From: Lucinisca nassula
Taxonomy: Eukaryota > Mollusca > Bivalvia > Lucinida > Lucinidae
NCBI GenBank assembly: GCA_963580285.1
Contig: OY757019.1
Span: 64,314,587 to 64,378,586 of the forward strand
Direction of reading: 5' to 3'
Length of the DNA stretch: 64,000 nt
Below are positions 59,491-64,000 of this stretch, piece after piece. The position numbers and the translations under genes are program-made. The notes below the pieces were generated by a model. It was not told where the DNA came from and ran no database searches. It saw only the letters and a program-made list of their open reading frames with translations. The first letter of the stretch is position 1. Every line of letters starts with the position of its first letter.

Positions 59491-59821
59491 TTTCATGAAA
59501 ATGTCAAATGGTATCAGAGTTATGGAGCGGACACAAAATTATGAGCAGATGGAAGGACGGATGGAGGGTATACATAATACACTGCCACTTTTTTGTTGCA
59601 GGGCATAAAAATTGATCCATAATGAATTTGTCTAGTACATTGAAATTGAACTATTCAGACAGGCTAAATTCGTGACTCAACATTTCTTCTTATATTTCGC
59701 CACAAAACAGATTGTGGGTGCTGTTTGAACCGCCTCGAGTTGCAGGCAGTTGCAATGAGTTCCCTGACGTTAATTCTAGTAGCAAAAACATGAACATGTT
59801 TTTACACACCCAGCGATCTTT

Positions 59822-60041
59822 TTTATGTTGCGTTTAACGATCCTTTCAAGATTATTTCACTCACATCAAGCCGATCGTTAATGAGAGGTGAGCGAAAACT
59901 GGAGTACCCGATGAAAAACCTCCTGACCTTCCGTTGCAGAACTTCTCATTATGTGACCTGAGCCATGCTCAAACCTACAGCGTTGAGAGACCTAATGATT
60001 TAGAGTCAGCACTCTTATCCACTAGGCCACGGAGGCCCGTT
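59822..60041 (-). mobile_element. tRNA-derived SINE with 16-bp target duplication
   Basis: ACACCCAGCGATCTTT flanks it at 59806-59821 and 60042-60057. On the minus strand it starts GGGCCTCCGTGGCCTAGTGG, a tRNA-like A-box region (TGGCCTAGTGGATAAGAG), with a weak B box (GGTTTGAGCATGG) about 50 bases later. It ends in ATCGTTAAACGCAACATAA. SINEs are copied by LINE machinery, hence the target duplication. Confidence 0.85.
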
Positions 60042-60184
60042 ACACCCAGCGATCTTTATAAATGAGGAAAAATAACGTTCTCTGTCTTTCCAACATTTAC
60101 ATGTACGTATTATTAGAGCTATTAGCGTACCGAAAGCTGTTCAGAATATATAAATCTGTTCCTATCTGTGTGAAGTAAACTTTG

Positions 60185-60490
60185 CAAGTTTTTTTTATTT
60201 AACGGCCCAGTCAATACTGATTTGGATCATGTTTGGGCCTGTCAGTGTACCTATCCACACTTTTCCTGAGCAGGCTCATCCGTAAGCGGTTTACCAGTTC
60301 AGTGCACATTCTGTCGCCCAAAACTGACCCCTGCCCTTCCTGAATCAGCGGAAGGGAGATAATGACCATAGAAAAGATTTCATAATCAATCTCCACGAAA
60401 GAATGTTGCCGACCCCGGTAGGTATCGAACCCGAGTCGTCCTTATCACCAGTCAGACTGCATCCGACTCAGCTACCGCAGCCAGCCACAC
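60185..60490 (-). mobile_element. tRNA-derived SINE, GTTAAA 3' end
   Basis: On the minus strand: GGCTGCGGTAGCTGAGTCGG (A box), GGGTTCGATACC (B box), a body with GGTAAACCGCTTACGG shared with the 8.4-kb family, and the tail TTGACTGGGCCGTTAAATAAA. The flanks AAACTTTGCAAG and ACACTTTGTGAG are an imperfect target duplication. It suggests the whole GACGTTAAA family is tRNA-derived. Confidence 0.8.
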
Positions 60491-60890
60491 TTTGTGAGTA
60501 GTAGTATAGTTATAATCTGTTGTTTTTCGTTTCCATGGCCCCATGGACTTACTCCATAATGGCATTGCAAGACGTAAAATTTGCGAAAATGACTGCGGCT
60601 GTTATAAGTTGCCCATAAGGGAAATAGATACGCCTTAAAGGGGTGGGGCTACTCCGGCAAAAGTAGTTTCTCTTTGGATATGTCTAAGGGATATACTCTT
60701 AAAGGAAAGAATTTGCTTCTTAGGAGCAAATTCTTCCCTTTTAGAGTAGACCCCTTGAGCAGCAAATTTTTCCCCTTTTAGAGTAGACCCCTTTTTCAGT
60801 TGGACAGAGCCAACAGAGTAGCAACCATAAGGTCCTTAAAGTTGTATTTCCATCACGAAATCATGCCTATAGAATTGTGATACCCTTTAA
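60491..60890. other. No supported gene
   Basis: Local repeats TTTTAGAGTAGACCCCTT (60740, 60778) and AAAGAATTTGC / GCAAATTCTTCC, a short foldback near 60710-60740. Nothing else. Confidence 0.4.
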
Positions 60891-61390
60891 TATGTTCTAT
60901 AAAAGGGTTATCCTTTGGAAGCAAGGAATACACCACAGAACTGAAAAATATGGTGTGCACATGTTTTCTGGGCCAGGCTAGCTAGTTTCGGCCAATTAGG
61001 CCTCATCAGTGACCCTAAGATATTATCAAAATTCCACAATGGAATCAATGATCCCAAAGGGCAAGAAAATATAAACTACACTATGATGTAGGACAGGGAG
61101 ACGTTTTACCGCCGCCACACATTCCCATACACCAGTTGAAGTGAAGTTTAATATGTTCTATAAAAGGGCTATCCTTTGGAAGCAAGGAATACACCACAGA
61201 ACTGAAAAATAAGGAGTTTACATATTTTCTGGGCCAGACTAGCTAGTTTCGGCCAATTAGACCTCATCAGTGACCCTCAGATATTTTCAAAATTCCAAAA
61301 TGGAATCAATGATCCCAAAGGACAAGAAAATATAATCTTCACTTTCATATAGTAAAGCACAGGTTTGCAGGGGTATACATTAATTTCCGT
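60891..61390 (-). repeat. ~255-bp tandem duplication of the CCTTGCTTCCAAAGG family
   Basis: TTTAATATGTTCTATAAAAG opens blocks at about 60888 and 61148. Both carry TCCTTTGGAAGCAAGGAATA, GGCCAATTAG and ATGATCCCAAAGG. A diverged, reversed relative of the 35.8-36.27 kb blocks. Confidence 0.8.
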
Positions 61391-61604
61391 ATTCATGCTC
61401 TGAGACACTAGATTGTGAGTACTCGATAGAATCGCCTCGTCGAGGCGTTTCTGTCAACTCCCCGCAATCTATGTTTTGAGCAAAAAAGGCAAATATTCCA
61501 ATGTTTCTTTTTAAAATTTCTTTTTTTTTGGCCAAAAAATGACAATGCATTTGTATAGGTGTGTTTCGAAATACGGTAATAAAGTTTCCTTTTAAAAAGA
61601 AGGC
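61391..61604. repeat. Hairpin MITE copy, degraded
   Basis: Hairpin at 61421-61455 (CGATAGAATCGCCTCG / CGAGGCGTTTCTGTC, imperfect) followed by CAATCTATGTTTTGAGC and GTATAGGTGTGTTTC. The right part is interrupted by the truncated X element. Confidence 0.6.
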
Positions 61605-62128
61605 TAACTGTAGGTTTTCTTTTGCTCCAGCATTTCAGTGTTTTTTTTTTGTTTTTTTGTTTTTTTTTTTTTTGCTGTCGAGTCCTCACCGTTGTCTCAC
61701 CTCTGTGGTTCTTTGATTATTTGTGTTCACGGAGATGTTGCACTGATGAGTTAGGAGGCCTCCATGCGGACTGAACAAATTATTTGTCTAAATCGCGACG
61801 GAAGTAAGGGCGAGGATTGTGGCCACGTAAAATCGATTTAAGCCCCGCAGTGGAATTCTTTCCACTGACCGTTCCAAGGCGGTTCTTCTGTGGTGGTTTA
61901 TTTATGTTGTTGTTTGTTACTACTCACTGTGTGTATCACTTGTGTCTTTTTATTTTGGATGGCCATTTGGCCATTTTGTGGGAAAGTAACAGTCCTTATG
62001 GCCATCCTTTGTTTAGGTTTCCATTATGGTCTGGTCGCTTCATGTTTGTGTTTCTTTCCCTTTGGTGTCTTTGATGGGTGGAGTAAGTTAATTGCTTGAT
62101 TCCTGATCTTTGTTTTACTTCTACTTTC
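61605..62128 (+). mobile_element. 5'-truncated copy of element X
   Basis: Begins CTAACTGTAGGTTTTC, equal to 43090 and 48420 in C1 and C2, and ends at TTTTACTTCTACT, the same terminus as 48930 and 47298. Internal T runs (61640-61673) interrupt it. ORF X itself is not included. Shared 3' end with variable 5' start is the pattern of target-primed reverse transcription. Confidence 0.65.
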
Positions 62129-63637
62129 CCTAGTTTGTAAAGTTGAAAATCTGCTCGCCTTTCGAAAGTAAGGGGGAGCTATTGCCATACCCCCGGCGTC
62201 CGGCGTCGGCGTTAGCATCGGTGTCCGCATTTGTTGAAGTTTACCTGCAAGCAATCATTTGTGCTGGTTTACAAATTTATTTTCAAGTAAAGTTATCAAC
62301 TGGTATAAAAAAAAAAAAAAAAAAAAAAAAAAATATTTTTCACATTCTTTTTCACTCTATTTCCCAGGTTTTGGGGCTGAAAAAGTTAATCATTTCTTCT
62401 GTATTACCTCCCTTATAAGCATATATTTTGTCAAATGCATGTGCGCAGCCAACTGAAACGCAACTTCTCTCTTACATATCCGAAAGCAGCAAAGGCTGTG
62501 GTAAGGCTGCACGTACTCACAGGCTCGTTTAAGCCAGTGCTGGTCGCCTTTGTGAAAAAGACCCATGTCATGCCCATGAAGCCGATGCCACGTCTTGACG
62601 TTGCATCGATGTTGTCGCTCTAAATAAGCACGATATTTCTGGTAAGGCTTTTACGGAAACTGTTTCAGTGTTAGCTGTCCGTCTTAAACCATTGAAAGGA
62701 GGACAATCTACGTAGAAACATATTCACGGACCCGGCGAGGAGCAAAACCGCAACGTCGGTGCGCATCTAACTGTATTGGTTAAAAAATCGGCATTTATGA
62801 ACAGAGAAGGCTGAATGTTGGGAGCTGCTCACTCGCACAGGTTTAATGCTGGTGGAAAATTTGTCCATGTACATGTTAAGCTTTTAAATTGCTCGTTTTA
62901 CATGCGATGAACAATGGCATGTTTGTAAAATTGACCATGTTGGTAGGATATGAGGTCTCTTTCCGCCTGAGTTCGAGGCACGATCGAGACAAGTTCTGCA
63001 ATCGTGGTTTAAAACTGTTTATTTTTTTCTTCACCCACCGCTTATTAAAGAACGGTTAATAATGTTGCTATAGAAATGAAGAAAAAATGACATATCACTT
63101 TCATAGAGATCACCCTACAACAAGCAAACTTGATTGATTTACTTCGTGAAATACAACTCGGAATTTTGTTACGCAGTAAGTTATCGGCTGGTTAGACTAT
63201 CTGCATGTACATGTAACTGGACTCTGCAAAACTATTTTTTACTGATTTCAACTGTCAAATTCTCTTCGTAAACTCGTCCTGGAAATTCTGAGTGACCATG
63301 AAAAGTTTGAGACTCCGAGAGAAGTGTGACTCAAGTGACAGAATTAACTTGTGTAATCTGTACGCGTTTTTTTTTTTTTTTTTGTTCTTTTCCAAATCCT
63401 TAAGAAAAGAAAAGCATTAGATCAACAAGTCCGTGCACTGAACAACGAAGGTAACCAGGCACTAGAAGCACTTTGAGGCTACCGCATAAGTACTGAACAA
63501 CCCTATAAACCCAACTTTATATACAGAAAGTTGAGTGTACAGGGGTACATTATTTTCCTTTATAGGGGATTCAGAACACCGTGCACCGACAATCTATATT
63601 TGGACTAGAAAAAAAAAGAATATTTTCTCACATCACG
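62129..63637. other. No supported gene; 27-base A run
   Basis: A run of 27 A at 62307-62333 follows a GGCGTCCGGCGTCGGCG stretch and may be a retrocopy tail. Poly-T at 63367-63383. No exon was recognised. Confidence 0.4.
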
Positions 63638-63826
63638 AAAACACGCCTACCTAATCTTTACCCCTAGACAATGGGTAGTCGTTAGAACTTCGTCATCGAG
63701 GCGGTTCTAAGCAGTACCCACAATCTTTATTTAGAGCAGAAATATGAACAAATCTGAATTTTTTTATCGGGCAATTTTCATTTGGGTGGCAAAATACTGT
63801 ATATATTTGAATAGGCGTGTTTTCGT
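63638..63826. mobile_element. MITE with 13-bp inverted ends and internal hairpin
   Basis: GAAAACACGCCTA at 63638-63650 and TAGGCGTGTTTTC at about 63814-63826 are exact inverted ends. The central hairpin is at 63679-63711 (one arm degraded). This is the fullest copy of the CGTTAGAACCGCCTC family. No transposase and no clear target duplication. Confidence 0.75.
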
Positions 63827-64000
63827 AATGAACTGAAAATGCTAGTTCATGAGATTTTAGCACATACATGTTGATGTTTTATAATGATCCCAATGCAGAA
63901 GACGGGTTATACAGACCATAGGGTTAGTTTCGAGTCACAACAGTCGAATACGGCAGTTAAGATAATTTCATCTTGCACGGGGTAGGCCAACTGGAATCAA
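63827..64000. other. No recognised feature
   Basis: Short edge stretch; nothing can be supported. Confidence 0.4.

Noticed and set aside
59822..60490. Functional tRNA genes
   Set aside because: A and B box matches exist, but the copies extend into SINE bodies with tails and target duplications, and the tRNA fold is degraded.

Overview
This is a eukaryotic nuclear window, very probably from a lophotrochozoan and most likely a bivalve mollusc. The DNA is AT-rich, introns have GT-AG borders, and there are no bacterial-style operons. Most of the repeats are of types known from bivalves: SINEs ending in GACGTTAAA or (ACTC)n, tandem-array elements that insert at TT, a CR1/L2-like LINE with a 2A-type motif, and a Ty3/Gypsy element. 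The species cannot be fixed from sequence alone. No rRNA, tRNA gene or CRISPR array was seen.

Two host-type genes have support. On the minus strand at 3.2-4.3 kb, three exons with good splice sites and matching phases encode the C-terminal part of an OTU-like protein. One base is out of frame inside the first of these exons, and a possible ATG exon lies at 6.35 kb. On the plus strand at 20.77-21.27 kb, a single exon encodes the start of a claudin/PMP22-type four-membrane-segment protein and ends in a consensus donor; its other exons were not found. A decayed Tc1/mariner transposase lies at 7.1-7.3 kb.

The rest is a mosaic of repeats arranged in three sets of segmental duplications: (1) direct copies A (9.1-17.4 kb) and B (28.9-35.0 kb); (2) an inverted pair, arm L (22.0-28.9 kb) and arm R (53.4-57.3 kb); (3) a C+S unit present at 35.1-45.1 kb and again at 45.1-51.0 kb, where segment S is inverted in the second copy. 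Mobile elements have jumped into one member of a pair and not the other, so the window carries its own empty-site controls. The 5.3-kb LINE is in L but not R (12-bp target duplication). The 4.75-kb Gypsy element is in C1 but not C2 (5-bp duplication, LTRs differing by one base in 212). Tandem-array elements at 9.3 kb and 53.7 kb, a truncated SINE at 15.1 kb and a 58-bp retroelement tail at 47.2 kb each have an empty partner.

The coding capacity of the mobile part is: LINE endonuclease and reverse transcriptase (one frameshift, one internal deletion); Gypsy gag, protease, reverse transcriptase, RNase H and integrase (three frame breaks, two at homopolymers); and two copies each of two unrecognised repeat-borne genes, one with a C2H2 zinc finger and one whose 3' end behaves like a retroelement terminus. 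The least explained structures are a 15-bp box repeated four times at about 340-bp spacing near 2 kb, and the palindrome-containing segments that have flipped between duplicate copies.
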